Assembly: GCA_035687245.1 (NCBI GenBank)
Contig: DASRYH010000042.1
Coordinates: forward strand, 75,575 to 139,574
Length of the DNA stretch: 64,000 bases
Source of the DNA: DASRYH01 sp035687245
Lineage (GTDB): Bacteria > Actinomycetota > Coriobacteriia > Anaerosomatales > PHET01
Direction of reading: 5' to 3'
Shown: piece by piece, positions 49,335 to 57,625 of the stretch
Numbering within the stretch: the first letter of the stretch is position 1
How the letters are laid out: each line of letters opens with the position of its first letter
Program-made: the position numbers and the translations under genes
The notes under the pieces: model-generated
The model's input: only the letters and a program-made list of their open reading frames with translations
What the model was told of the DNA's origin: nothing
Database searches by the model: none

Positions 49335-50057
49335 ATGTCACTCGACTTCGCACTTGAGGAGAACCGCGGCCGGCTCGCGCGGCTAACGGGAGGTGTCTAC
49401 CTCCTCTACATCGTGACGATGGTGTTGGCCGACGTCTTCGGCAAGATAGGGCGCAGCACCGCCCAGGAGCTCGCGGCGGCGGTCGCGCTGGGCGACCTGT
49501 CGTTTCGCACCGGCCTAGTCTTCTCGCTTGTCTCGGGGCTGCTCTTCGCGCTGGTTGCGTGGGGACTCTACGTACTGCTGCGGCCGGTGAACCGCGACCT
49601 CGCGCTGCTGTTCCTGTTCCTCAACGGCATCGGCGTCGCGATGCACTGCCTCGCCGCGCTCCCGCTGATCTCCACGATGCTGCAGACCGACGCCGCCACC
49701 CAGATGCAGGTCTTCTCCGCCGCGCAACTCACGGCACTCGGCCTGCTTTCGGCAAACACCTACAAGATCGCCTTCGTCACCTCGCAACTCTTCTTCGGCA
49801 CGTGGCTCTTCCCGCTGGGCTACCTCGCCTACAAGTCCGGCTTCCTGCCGAAGGTCATTGGCCTGCTGCTTCTTGCCGACGGCGTCGGCGTCATGATCTG
49901 GTTCGTGCAGGCGCTCATGTTCCCGGCGTATCCTGCGGTAAGGGTGCCCGGGCTCATCGTGAGCTTCGTCGCCGAGTTCGGTCTGGCACTCTGGCTACTT
50001 GTAATGGGGGTGAAGCCGGCACCGCCTAAGACGGTGCTGGTTCCGCAGACAAACTAG
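49335..50057 (+). CDS. DUF4386 family membrane protein (240 aa)
   Basis: Six membrane helices with the DUF4386 pattern: ARLTGGVYLLYIVTMVLADVF at the N-terminus, and a later ALPLISTML and LFFGTWLFPLGYLAYKSGFLPKVIG signature. Function unknown. ATG 49335 follows AGGAGG. It is the second gene of the TetR-controlled operon. A paralogue at 53362 belongs to another regulator-linked operon, so this family is repeatedly placed beside small regulators in this genome. Confidence 0.8.
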   Translation: MSLDFALEENRGRLARLTGGVYLLYIVTMVLADVFGKIGRSTAQELAAAVALGDLSFRTGLVFSLVSGLLFALVAWGLYVLLRPVNRDLALLFLFLNGIGVAMHCLAALPLISTMLQTDAATQMQVFSAAQLTALGLLSANTYKIAFVTSQLFFGTWLFPLGYLAYKSGFLPKVIGLLLLADGVGVMIWFVQALMFPAYPAVRVPGLIVSFVAEFGLALWLLVMGVKPAPPKTVLVPQTN

Positions 50058-50065
50058 GAGTCGGT

Positions 50066-51460
50066 GTGTCGAAGGGCGTGCCTGTGGGATCTCAAAGAGC
50101 TGCCAGCCGTCTCGTTCGGCTGGCAGCTACTGTTGCACTGTCGGCATGCTTCGTGGCCGGCGGCGTTCAGACCGCAGGGGCGGTCGCGCTCAAGGACACC
50201 TCGGCCCGCACGCCTGCCGAGGTGCGGGCACGATGGGCGAGCGCGAAGCCGCGCTTTGCGGGGAGCACGATCTTCGTCACGAGGCCGAATACAAGCGCGC
50301 CGTACTCCGTAGGGCTGCTTCAACCCGGCTATGTGAATGACGCGCTGAACCGGGCGAACTTCGCACGCTGGCTCGTGGGACTGCCTGACGACCTGACGCT
50401 GGATCCCACCTACATGGATCTGACGCAACATGCGGCGGTCCTGCTCAGCGCAACGGGTCAGTTCACTCACCATCCAGCAAAGCCTGCCGACATGTCGCAG
50501 GAGTTCTTCGATCTCGGATACAAGGGAACGTCGAGCAGCAATCTCGCCTGGGCCGCTCGCGACCTGAGTCACTCGGTCCAGATGTACCTGGACGACCACG
50601 ACTCGACGAACATCGCGCATGTCGGCCATCGAAGGTGGGTGCTCTCGCCGTCAATGAGCAAGACCGGATTCGGCGAGCATGGCAGCAAGTCCGCCATGTA
50701 CGCTTTCGACTCCAGCCGCGTCGATGAAGTCGTGTGGGACCACATCGCATGGCCGTCGGCAGGGGCGTTCCCGCTCGAGTTCTTCTCTGACGACCACAGG
50801 CTGGCGACCTTCGGCTACATCGAGTACGGCCGCCCCTGGTCCATCCAGCTCAACGGGATGCTGTACGACATCGACCCCGCAGGCGTAGTGGTATCGCTCA
50901 CTCGGGTGTCAGACGGCAAGAGCTGGACCTTCAACGCAGATGACCGGCCGTATGAGGGCAAGAAGTGGGGCGCTGAGTACCTCAATGTAGATGGCATGAC
51001 GATCATATTCAGACCTGACACCACGATGGTCTACAAGTCCGGTGAGGCCTTTGATGTGCGCGTCGGTGGAACGGTCTACGCCAAAGACACAACGAATCCG
51101 GTTGAGATCAAGTACCGGACGACGTTCTGCAAGCTCACATTGCCGCACGCGAGCGTGGGCAAGCCGGCGGCACCCAAGCGCGTGAGGCGAGCGAAGAAGT
51201 TCGCGGTGTCGGGTACGCTGAAGCCGCAGCACGCTGCTGGCAATGGCGTAGTCCGCATCTACAAGGACCGCAAGCGCGCGGGCAAGTGGGTCAGCCAGGG
51301 CTACGCCGACGCGCGCCTCTCCAACTACAAGACCTACAGCCGCTACAAGGTGAGCCTGAAGCTGGGCACCAAGGGCTCGTGGCGAATCCGTGCGTGCGCT
51401 CTCGCGGACAGCAAACACTCCAAGTCGTGGTCGAAGTACAGCTACGTGACGGTGCGATAG
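50066..51460 (+). CDS. Secreted CAP (SCP/PR1)-domain protein (464 aa)
   Basis: A signal peptide (about residues 15-38, ending near GAVA) is followed by a CAP-type domain (about 85-210): LNRANFARWLVGLPDDLTLD, QHAAVLLSATGQFTHHP and GHRRWVLSPSMSKTGFG, which is the arrangement of bacterial CAP proteins. The remaining 250 residues are beta-rich, the last 90 Lys/Ser-rich. GTG 50066 follows AGGAG. Some bacterial CAP proteins are proteases or adhesins; the activity here is unknown. It overlaps the next gene by one base. It contains no copy of the dispersed heptamer. Confidence 0.75.
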   Translation: MSKGVPVGSQRAASRLVRLAATVALSACFVAGGVQTAGAVALKDTSARTPAEVRARWASAKPRFAGSTIFVTRPNTSAPYSVGLLQPGYVNDALNRANFARWLVGLPDDLTLDPTYMDLTQHAAVLLSATGQFTHHPAKPADMSQEFFDLGYKGTSSSNLAWAARDLSHSVQMYLDDHDSTNIAHVGHRRWVLSPSMSKTGFGEHGSKSAMYAFDSSRVDEVVWDHIAWPSAGAFPLEFFSDDHRLATFGYIEYGRPWSIQLNGMLYDIDPAGVVVSLTRVSDGKSWTFNADDRPYEGKKWGAEYLNVDGMTIIFRPDTTMVYKSGEAFDVRVGGTVYAKDTTNPVEIKYRTTFCKLTLPHASVGKPAAPKRVRRAKKFAVSGTLKPQHAAGNGVVRIYKDRKRAGKWVSQGYADARLSNYKTYSRYKVSLKLGTKGSWRIRACALADSKHSKSWSKYSYVTVR

Positions 51461-51792
51461 TGCTGGCTGCGCTGGCGCTTCTGGTCGCGGTGCTGATGTT
51501 CGTGCTGCTCAAGTACGGTGTCATCGCGTGGGTGCTGCTCGGCGGATACGTGGTGATGAGTGGAATCACCTACGTGGCCTACGGCGCCGACAAGTCAGCC
51601 GCGCGGTCTGGCCATTGGCGCACACCGGAGTCGGCACTGCATCTTCTCGAGATTGTCGGAGGTTGGCCGGGCGCGCTGTTCGCCCAGCGCCGCTTCCGTC
51701 ACAAGACGCGCAAGGTGTCTTACCAGGTCGTGTTCTGGATCTGCGTGGCGCTGAACCTCGGCGTAGTACTGGGCGCGGCGCTGTTCTTCTAG
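51460..51792 (+). CDS. DUF1294 family small membrane protein (110 aa)
   Basis: GTG 51460 overlaps the last base of the CAP gene stop (TAGTG), indicating coupled translation. The protein has about three membrane segments with the DUF1294 signature: YVAYGADKSAARSGHWRTPE, then LHLLEIVGGWPGALFAQRRFRHKT. The function of DUF1294 is unknown; it is often fused to cold-shock domains, but not here. The frame is open further upstream only inside the CAP gene. Confidence 0.85.
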   Translation: MLAALALLVAVLMFVLLKYGVIAWVLLGGYVVMSGITYVAYGADKSAARSGHWRTPESALHLLEIVGGWPGALFAQRRFRHKTRKVSYQVVFWICVALNLGVVLGAALFF

Positions 51793-51881
51793 CCGAAGAA
51801 CGCAGTATCGCCGCGCGCATTTGAGTGCACATGCAACTCCGCCGATATCTGTGGTGTAGCCGCAGAGATGGGGGAGTTCGC

Positions 51882-52478
51882 GTGCGTACGAATGTGGTGT
51901 TGGTCGACTTCGAGAACGTTCAGCCGGCGTCGCTAGAGAGTCTGGTCCAAGGCGCGTACCGGGTGCTCGTCTTCGTCGGGGCCCAGCAGGCCAAGCTGTC
52001 GTTCGACTTCGTGGCCGCCATGCAGCGACTGGGCGACAAGGTCGAGTACGTGAAGATGTCGGGCATCGGCCCCAACGCGCTCGACTTCCACATCGCTTAC
52101 TACATCGGCCGAATTTCCGCACAGGACCCGACGGCGTCGTTCCACATCGTCTCGAACGACTCGGGCTTCGATCCGCTGGTGACGCATCTCATCTCGCAGG
52201 GCATTCCGGCGCGACGTGTCGGCGCGACCGCCCAACTGGGCAAGGCGAAGGCCGATCCCAAGAAGGCTGCCAAGGAGCTCGCGAAGCCGCTCGCGAAGAT
52301 GCTGCGTCAGCCCAAGAGCACGAGACCGCGCACGGACAAGACCCTCGCCCGCTTCATCGCAACGCACTTCAGCGCACTCAAGCTGACCGACGGTGAGGTC
52401 GCCGCCGTAATCAAAGCGCTCCAAGCCGACGGCCTGCTGCGCCTTGAGGGTGGCAAGGTCTCGTACTCGATCGCCTAG
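51882..52478 (+). CDS. NYN/PIN-like domain protein (198 aa)
   Basis: The N-terminus VVLVDFENVQP is the hallmark of NYN-domain (PIN-like) ribonucleases. Further acidic sites follow: MSGIGPNALDFHIAYYIG and VSNDSGFDPLVTHL, giving the usual set of metal-binding aspartates. A Lys/Ala-rich linker (about 125-150) leads to a C-terminal helical domain resembling OST-HTH/LOTUS-like or winged-helix modules. GTG 51882 follows GGGAG. It probably cleaves or processes RNA, but the substrate is unknown. Confidence 0.75.
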   Translation: MRTNVVLVDFENVQPASLESLVQGAYRVLVFVGAQQAKLSFDFVAAMQRLGDKVEYVKMSGIGPNALDFHIAYYIGRISAQDPTASFHIVSNDSGFDPLVTHLISQGIPARRVGATAQLGKAKADPKKAAKELAKPLAKMLRQPKSTRPRTDKTLARFIATHFSALKLTDGEVAAVIKALQADGLLRLEGGKVSYSIA

Positions 52479-52581
52479 GCAATCGCCGCAATTCGACAAG
52501 CTCCCGGTAGGGTTTCGATCATGCGCGCGAGGTTAGATGGGGTCTGGAACCCGTTGTTCGCGTGGTACTTCTCGAAATCTG

Positions 52582-52594
52582 ATAATCTGATTAT
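52582..52594. promoter_or_regulatory. Palindrome at the toxin-antitoxin promoter
   Basis: ATAATCTGATTAT is an odd-centred palindrome lying 20 bp before the antitoxin start and overlapping GATAAT, a good -10. Antitoxins of the Phd type commonly bind such sites to autoregulate the operon. Confidence 0.55.
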
Positions 52595-52613
52595 TGGACG
52601 AGAGGAGGCCCAG

Positions 52614-52892
52614 ATGGGCGTGATCGTGACTGCTACAGAGGTGGCGCGGCAGTTTGCCGAATACCTGAATCGTGTGGCGTTTCGCCATGAATCCTTCGTA
52701 ATTGTGCGCGGGAACAAGCGTGTCGCCGAGCTTCGTCCGCTCCCTGCGGGCCGCGCTCTGGGTGACTTGCCGGCGCTGTTCGACGCGCTGCCACGTCTAG
52801 GTGGTGCGGATGCCGTCGCGTTTGGCGTAGACCTCGAAACCTCGCGCGACTCCCTTCGCCAGATCGAGGTGCGTGACGCGTGGGAGTCCTGA
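52614..52892 (+). CDS. Type II antitoxin, Phd/YefM family (92 aa)
   Basis: The N-terminal segment (VTATEVARQFAEYLNRVAF, then FVIVRGNKRVAELRPL) is the Phd/YefM DNA-binding fold. The C-terminal half, rich in acidic and hydrophobic residues, would neutralise the toxin. ATG 52614 follows GAGGAGG; the frame upstream to 52521 crosses the promoter palindrome. It overlaps the VapC gene by 13 bp. The pair is a standard antitoxin-first operon. Confidence 0.88.
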   Translation: MGVIVTATEVARQFAEYLNRVAFRHESFVIVRGNKRVAELRPLPAGRALGDLPALFDALPRLGGADAVAFGVDLETSRDSLRQIEVRDAWES

Positions 52893-53296
52893 TCGACTCG
52901 AGCATCTTGATCGAAGCCGAACGGGGCGTCTTGGACCTGAACGTCCGGGTGCAGTCGCGACAGAACGAAGAGTTCTACCTGTCCGTCGTCACCGCGAGCG
53001 AGTTGCTGCACGGCGTTCATCGCGCGGTGCGCTCAGACCAGCGCGCCAAACGCTCGGCGTTCGTTGAGGGAGTCCTCGAACGATTGCCGGTGCTCGACAT
53101 CGACATCGCAACCGCCCGCGCGCATGCGGGGTTGTGGGCAGAGCTCCAGTCGGCGGGGGAGATGATTGGCCCCCATGACTTGTGGCTCGCGGCGGCGTGC
53201 CTGGCGCATGGCCTTTCGATGGTGACGGCGAACGTGCGCGAGTTCGAGCGCGTCCCCGGGCTGCAGCTCGAACTCTGGCGAGATCCCGCGGACTAG
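52880..53296 (+). CDS. vapC: VapC-family PIN-domain ribonuclease toxin (138 aa)
   Basis: The PIN-domain acidic residues are visible: VLIDSSILIEAERG (first Asp), VVTASELLHGV (Glu), MIGPHDLWLAAACLAHG (Asp) and MVTANVREFERVPGL. VapC toxins cleave tRNA or rRNA and are held inactive by the antitoxin encoded just upstream. GTG 52880 is inside the antitoxin's last codons. A strong terminator follows. Confidence 0.92.
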   Translation: MGVLIDSSILIEAERGVLDLNVRVQSRQNEEFYLSVVTASELLHGVHRAVRSDQRAKRSAFVEGVLERLPVLDIDIATARAHAGLWAELQSAGEMIGPHDLWLAAACLAHGLSMVTANVREFERVPGLQLELWRDPAD

Positions 53297-53302
53297 CGAA
53301 CG

Positions 53303-53340
53303 AAAAGGTGCCCCCCGCGTTCGCACGGGAGGCACCTGAA
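53303..53340. terminator. Bidirectional terminator between vapC and the DUF4386/XRE operon
   Basis: AGGTGCC (53306-53312) and GGCACCT (53331-53337) form the base of a stem whose inner CCCG/CGGG pairs extend it. It is preceded by AAAA and followed by GAAA, giving short T-tracts on both strands. It lies between convergent genes. Confidence 0.7.
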
Positions 53341-53361
53341 ACCGGGAGTTGAGTTCGCGCG

Positions 53362-54060
53362 CTACGCGGCCATGGGCTGCAGGCTGCTCGCCTTCGGCGA
53401 GACTTCGCCTGGGCCGAAGCCCTTCACGATGAGCCAGACCGCCATCACCATCTCTTGGAATGCCATCGGCATCATCAGGAGCAGAGGCATCGGGGCGAAC
53501 ATGGTGATCACGCCGCCCGCGAGGTAGAGGACCGCGCTCACCAGACCCCAGCCAGCGAGCCAACGGGGGACCAGGCGCGCGCGATACATGACCGTATAGA
53601 GGATGAGTGCGCTGATTGAGAAGACCACGGAGCCCACTGCGCCGATCGCATCTGGTGCCTGCATTGCCAGCGCTCCAAGGCTTGCGAGCTGGGCGGATGC
53701 GGCCGCTCCTGCCGTCGTCGACTGCGCTGCGATCATGGGCAGGAAGAACCAGCACACCGCGACGCCGATGTGGGTGAGCGTCTCAAGTGCGCCGCGGAAG
53801 ATGACGTAGCCCACGGCCAGCGGCTCGCTGTAGCGCTTGAGCGTGGGGTAGATGATCGCCGGAATGGCGGCCAGCGCGATGCCCATGGTGAGCACGAGCA
53901 GCCCGGTGATCTGAACGCCCGCGACGTTTTCGGCAACCGACTTCAGGAGTCCGGCGCCCGCGGCGACACGGCTTGAGAAGAACAGGCTGCCGACGCCTGC
54001 AGCCGTTCCGATGATGTAGAGGATGCCGACCCAAATGGCGGCAGCCCTTTCGTTCTTCAT
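53362..54060 (-). CDS. DUF4386 family membrane protein (232 aa)
   Basis: Six membrane helices with the DUF4386 layout: AAIWVGILYIIGTAAGVGS, then AVGYVIFRGALETLTHIG and VPRWLAGWGLVSAVLYLAGG. Function unknown. It overlaps the XRE regulator gene by 4 bp, making it the last gene of an operon of a membrane protein, an XRE regulator and this protein, controlled by the promoter at 54759-54822. It is a paralogue of the product at 49335. Confidence 0.8.
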   Translation of the reverse strand: MKNERAAAIWVGILYIIGTAAGVGSLFFSSRVAAGAGLLKSVAENVAGVQITGLLVLTMGIALAAIPAIIYPTLKRYSEPLAVGYVIFRGALETLTHIGVAVCWFFLPMIAAQSTTAGAAASAQLASLGALAMQAPDAIGAVGSVVFSISALILYTVMYRARLVPRWLAGWGLVSAVLYLAGGVITMFAPMPLLLMMPMAFQEMVMAVWLIVKGFGPGEVSPKASSLQPMAA

Positions 54061-54284
54061 GACTGTCCCTCCTCAGGGTAGTGAAAGACCTCATCGAGTC
54101 TGACCCCGAGTGCTGCCGCGATCTTGAACGCGACTTCGAGCGACGGGGAGTAGCGGCCCTGCTCGATGGCTATGACGGTTTGGCGAGTGACCCCGACGGA
54201 AGCGGCCAGGTCGGCCTGAGTCATGTCGCCTGCGGTGGACCGAAGCGCGCGAATGCTGTTGGTGACCTTTGTCGGCTTGACCAT
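54057..54284 (-). CDS. Small XRE-family transcriptional regulator (75 aa)
   Basis: A single HTH_3 domain: MTQADLAASVGVTRQTVIAIEQGRYSPSLEVAFKIAAALG, of the compact YozG/YgzD type that pairs with small membrane proteins. ATG 54284 lies two bases after the stop of the membrane-protein gene. Two near-identical palindromes flank the operon promoter and are its probable binding sites. Confidence 0.9.
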   Translation of the reverse strand: MVKPTKVTNSIRALRSTAGDMTQADLAASVGVTRQTVIAIEQGRYSPSLEVAFKIAAALGVRLDEVFHYPEEGQS

Positions 54285-54286
54285 GG

Positions 54287-54739
54287 TTAGAAGCCCCTGC
54301 GGTAGATCACGAGCTTGTGAGCTGCAGCGGCGATCGTCGATGCGACGAACGCGAGATAGATAGCGTTGGCGATCCAGAACTGGTCGGCGCGCACCATCGC
54401 GAGCACGAGGGCGATGCCGGAGCCGACGGCGGCGACCCACGCGCTGGTGTTGCGACCGCGCTGGTCGATGTCGTCGTCGCGCTCGTCGTCGAGACCGATG
54501 TCTTTCGTGTCGCCCTCGCCGGTGATCTCCATCGCGATGCCGGTGCCGATCCCCATGAGGATGGTGCCGACGATCGTCAGCACGATGAAGACGCCGATCG
54601 CAATGCCCATCGGGAGCTGATAGGCAATCCGGGCGACGGGCACGGTACTCAACTTGGCGCCGACCACTGCGCAGTAGGTGCATGCGACCGCGACTGCGGC
54701 GATGAGGCTGACCCACGTGAACTTCTGCTTGAACGTCAT
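54287..54739 (-). CDS. Membrane protein of an XRE-regulated operon (150 aa)
   Basis: Four helices in two pairs (about residues 8-30, 42-68, 103-122 and 125-145) are separated by a strongly acidic cytoplasmic loop (GDTKDIGLDDERDDDIDQRG). The layout resembles the DUF2178-like/YozG-associated membrane proteins often encoded with small XRE regulators. Function unknown. ATG 54739 follows AGGAGGT. It is the first gene of the operon. Confidence 0.7.
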   Translation of the reverse strand: MTFKQKFTWVSLIAAVAVACTYCAVVGAKLSTVPVARIAYQLPMGIAIGVFIVLTIVGTILMGIGTGIAMEITGEGDTKDIGLDDERDDDIDQRGRNTSAWVAAVGSGIALVLAMVRADQFWIANAIYLAFVASTIAAAAHKLVIYRRGF

Positions 54740-54758
54740 TTCGACCGACCTCCTGCGG

Positions 54759-54822
54759 TGTCAAGAATCTTTGACATCTGCAGAATAGGCCGATGCTAGG
54801 GGCGTGTCAAGAATGTTTTACA
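54759..54822 (-). promoter_or_regulatory. Promoter with two XRE operators
   Basis: Near-perfect palindromes TGTCAAGAATCTTTGACA (54759-54776) and TGTCAAGAATGTTTTACA (54805-54822) lie 46 bp apart. On the minus strand the second provides a perfect -35 TTGACA (54810-54805), followed 17 bp later by -10 TATTCT (54787-54782). The first covers the expected start site. Binding would block the promoter at both ends. Confidence 0.8.
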
Positions 54823-54864
54823 TCGAATTTCGGACGCGGGCGCAAGCGGCCTTGCCTTGGGCAG

Positions 54865-55392
54865 CTAGGCCTCGCGCTTGCGCACCTGATACCGGATGAC
54901 GGTCTTCGGCTCCTTGGCCGTGGGCCGCGACTGGTACTCCTCCTCGTGCGCGCCGGCGATTTCGTAGCCCTGCTCCTCGATGAACTCGTGTAGCTGCAGG
55001 ATGGTCGGCTCCTCGTCGGCATACGCGCCGATGTAGAGGACCTGCGCGACATCGCCGTACTCCCACATCTCGATGACGACGGGCGTGTCCCGGTCCTTCT
55101 GGATGAGCTCCGTGGTGCCCTCGGGGATCGGGATCGCCCACGCGGCCTTCCACTCTTCGCGCGGAAGCGTCGCCCACTCTGGCCCGCCGAACCACCGCGC
55201 CCGAACCGGCTCGACCTTGAACTCGATGCCCTGCTTCTTCAGGGCGAACTTCAGCCCGTACACGGCACCGTACACGGCAGGAAACGCTTTCGCGGTGGAG
55301 TCGACCGGATCGCCCACCGTGTGCACGACGGCCATCAGCCGGTCGGGCATCTCCGTGATCTCAGGCGTGAACGGCTTCATCTTCTTCGGCAT
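54865..55392 (-). CDS. GyrI-like small-molecule-binding domain protein (175 aa)
   Basis: The sequence MAVVHTVGDPVDSTAKAF and later IPIPEGTTELIQKDRDTPVVIEMWEYGDVAQVLYIG fit the GyrI-like (SOUL/AraC effector-binding) fold used to bind cationic or hydrophobic compounds. There is no DNA-binding domain. ATG 55392 directly follows the stop of the PadR gene (TAGATG). The pair is probably a stress- or drug-sensing unit: PadR repressor plus ligand-binding protein. Confidence 0.85.
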   Translation of the reverse strand: MPKKMKPFTPEITEMPDRLMAVVHTVGDPVDSTAKAFPAVYGAVYGLKFALKKQGIEFKVEPVRARWFGGPEWATLPREEWKAAWAIPIPEGTTELIQKDRDTPVVIEMWEYGDVAQVLYIGAYADEEPTILQLHEFIEEQGYEIAGAHEEEYQSRPTAKEPKTVIRYQVRKREA

Positions 55393-55929
55393 CTAGATCT
55401 CCCCAATCCTGTGCTCGAGTCGTGCAACGAAACCGGCGAGCCAGTCGCGTCCGAATCGGAGCGACTGCTCGCTGTAGGCGAGTGACTCTTCAACGAACCA
55501 CTCGGTGGCCGCGGGTTCGGGTCGTGTCTCCAGAAACGATGCAAGCCGGTCGTCGAGGGCACACAGGCACTCACGCGCGGCGGCAAGCGCCCGGTCTAGC
55601 GGCAGCGCGCCCAGCCCGGTCAGTCCCAGCAGGAATGGCGTTTTGGTCTGCGGCATCGCAAGCGACTCGAGGCTCGCCTCAGTCCACGCAGCGAAGCCCG
55701 CGGCGGTCACCGAGTAGATGGTGCGCGCTGGCCCCTTGCTCGTGGCGGCGTCGCTCGTGGCCTCGATGAACTCGGCCTTCTGGAGCTTGTGCAGGAGGTA
55801 GTAGATCGACGAGAAGCCGACGTCGGTCCAGTCGCGCATGCCGCGATTCTCGATGACCTGGTCGATCTCGTAAGCGTGTCGCGGGCGCTCGACCACGAGG
55901 CTCAGGACAGCAAGTTCGGCGTTGGTCAC
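55393..55929 (-). CDS. PadR-family regulator (178 aa)
   Basis: The N-terminal winged helix (VLSLVVERPRHAYEIDQVIENRG..., SSIYYLLHKLQKAEFIEA) is PadR. The C-terminal helical region is of the longer PadR/Vir type. GTG 55929 follows AGGAAGG, which is part of a TGCCGAAAGG copy of the dispersed heptamer. A 19-bp dyad lies 27-45 bp upstream. It is co-translated with the GyrI-like protein. Confidence 0.88.
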   Translation of the reverse strand: MTNAELAVLSLVVERPRHAYEIDQVIENRGMRDWTDVGFSSIYYLLHKLQKAEFIEATSDAATSKGPARTIYSVTAAGFAAWTEASLESLAMPQTKTPFLLGLTGLGALPLDRALAAARECLCALDDRLASFLETRPEPAATEWFVEESLAYSEQSLRFGRDWLAGFVARLEHRIGEI

Positions 55930-55955
55930 AGCGGGGCACCTTCCTTTCGGCAGCT

Positions 55956-55974
55956 ACTATAGCACTAGAATAGT
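55956..55974 (-). promoter_or_regulatory. Probable PadR operator
   Basis: ACTATAGCACTAGAATAGT is an imperfect 19-bp dyad with an inner CTAG-like centre. On the minus strand it contains TATAGT, a good -10, so a bound PadR would block its own promoter. Confidence 0.55.
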
Positions 55975-56026
55975 TGCCGAAGGGAGGGCGAGGTCTGCGG
56001 TTGTCGCGCGGCGCAGGGCGAAAGAG

Positions 56027-56791
56027 CTAGCCCGCGATCTTTCGGCGATAGGTGCGCATCGCGAAGAGGTACGCGATCACGAGAATCGCGACGCACCAGC
56101 CCAGAGCGATCCAGATGTCGGTTCCCACCGGCTGGCCCGCGAGCAGGTTGCGAATCGCGTCGACGATGGAGGTCACCGGCTGGTTCTCAGCGAAGACGCG
56201 CACGGGGCCGGGCATCGTCGCCGTGGGCACGAACGCGGAGCTGATGAATGGCAGGAAGAGGATGGGGTAGGAGAACGCGCTGGCCCCGTCGATTGTCTTG
56301 GCGGTCAGGCCGGGAATCACCGCAATCCAGGTCAGGGCGAGCGTGAACAGGCCTAGGATGCCGGCCACTGCGAGCCACGCGGCCACTCCGGCGGAGGAGC
56401 GGAATCCCATGAGCAGCGCCACTGCGATGACGACCACGATCGACAGGCCGTTGGAGACGAGCGACGTCAACACATGCGCCCAGAGCACCGACGACCGTGA
56501 GATCGGCATCGAGTGGAAGCGCTCGAAGATGCCGCTCTGCATGTCCATGAACAGGCGGTACGCGGTGTAGGCGATTCCGCTGGCGATGGTGATCAGCAGG
56601 ATTCCGGGCAGCAGGTAGTTCACGTAGCGGTCGGTCCCTGCCTGGATCGCGCCGCCGAAGACGTAGACGAACAAGAGCATGAAGGCGATCGGCATGATCG
56701 TGACGGTGATGATTGTGTCGAGGCTGCGGGTGACGTGCCGCATTGAGCGCCCCGTAAGCACCATCGTGTCTGAGATGAAGTGTCTGGCCAT
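56027..56791 (-). CDS. ABC-2 type permease (DrrB-like)
   Basis: Six helices and the DrrB/ABC-2 features, including the C-terminal NQPVTSIVDAIRNLLAG segment and an N-terminal FISDTMVLTGRSMRHVTR. With the ATPase 9 bp upstream it forms an export pair of the daunorubicin-resistance type. The substrate is unknown. It is the last gene of a PadR-DUF1048-ATPase-permease operon. Confidence 0.9.
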   Translation of the reverse strand: MARHFISDTMVLTGRSMRHVTRSLDTIITVTIMPIAFMLLFVYVFGGAIQAGTDRYVNYLLPGILLITIASGIAYTAYRLFMDMQSGIFERFHSMPISRSSVLWAHVLTSLVSNGLSIVVVIAVALLMGFRSSAGVAAWLAVAGILGLFTLALTWIAVIPGLTAKTIDGASAFSYPILFLPFISSAFVPTATMPGPVRVFAENQPVTSIVDAIRNLLAGQPVGTDIWIALGWCVAILVIAYLFAMRTYRRKIAG

Positions 56792-56800
56792 TGGTCGTCC

Positions 56801-57625
56801 TTACTCGTGAGCGCCGGCGGACTCGCCGGGGTTGCCATCGCCTGGAGTCGCAACCGTGCCGTTGTTGCCGACGATGGCGAGGAAGACGTCTTCTAGAGTT
56901 GGCTGCTTCTCGACGTACTCGACTTTGGCGGGCGGGAGCAGCTGCTTGAGCTCGGCGAGGGTGCCGTTCACGATAATTCGGCCCTCGTGCAGGATCGCGA
57001 TGTGGTCGGCGAGCTGCTCGGCCTCGTCGAGGTACTGCGTGGTGAGCAAGACAGTCGTGCCGGAGTCGGCCAGGTCCTTCACGATCTGCCACACCTCGAG
57101 GCGGGCCTGTGGATCGAGTCCGGTCGTCGGCTCGTCGAGGAAGATCACCGGCGGGCGTCCAATAAGGCTCATCGCGATGTCGAGCCGGCGACGCATGCCG
57201 CCCGAGTACGTCGACACCTTCCGCGCACCAGCATCAGCCAGCTCGAAGCGCGCAAGCAGGTCGTCCGCTATCTTGCCCGGGTCCTCAAGGTGCCGAAGTT
57301 GGGCGACCAGAACGAGGTTCTCCCGCCCGCTGAGGATCTCATCGACCGCGGCGAACTGCCCCGTGAGGCTGATTGCCTGGCGCACGCTTGTAGCTTGGGT
57401 CACGACGTCGAAGCCATCGACCTGCGCCGACCCGGCATCGGCCTTCAGCAGCGTGGACAGGATTCTGATGACGGTGGTCTTGCCGGCTCCGTTCGAACCC
57501 AGGAGCGCGAAGACACTGCCTCGCGGGACTTCGAAGTCCACTCCACACAGCACTTTGAGGTCGCCGAAAGACTTCTCCAGCGCCTGCGCTCCAATGGCAG
57601 GCGCCTGCATCTGCCCGGCGCTCAT
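56801..57625 (-). CDS. ABC transporter ATPase (DrrA-like)
   Basis: Walker A GSNGAGKTT, signature YSGGMRRRLDIA, Walker B VIFLDEPTTGLD and the DrrA-type C-terminal region (VEYVEKQPTLEDVFLAI). It overlaps the DUF1048 gene by 4 bp (ATGA) and precedes the permease by 9 bp. It energises export of an unknown, possibly toxic compound. Confidence 0.92.
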   Translation of the reverse strand: MSAGQMQAPAIGAQALEKSFGDLKVLCGVDFEVPRGSVFALLGSNGAGKTTVIRILSTLLKADAGSAQVDGFDVVTQATSVRQAISLTGQFAAVDEILSGRENLVLVAQLRHLEDPGKIADDLLARFELADAGARKVSTYSGGMRRRLDIAMSLIGRPPVIFLDEPTTGLDPQARLEVWQIVKDLADSGTTVLLTTQYLDEAEQLADHIAILHEGRIIVNGTLAELKQLLPPAKVEYVEKQPTLEDVFLAIVGNNGTVATPGDGNPGESAGAHE

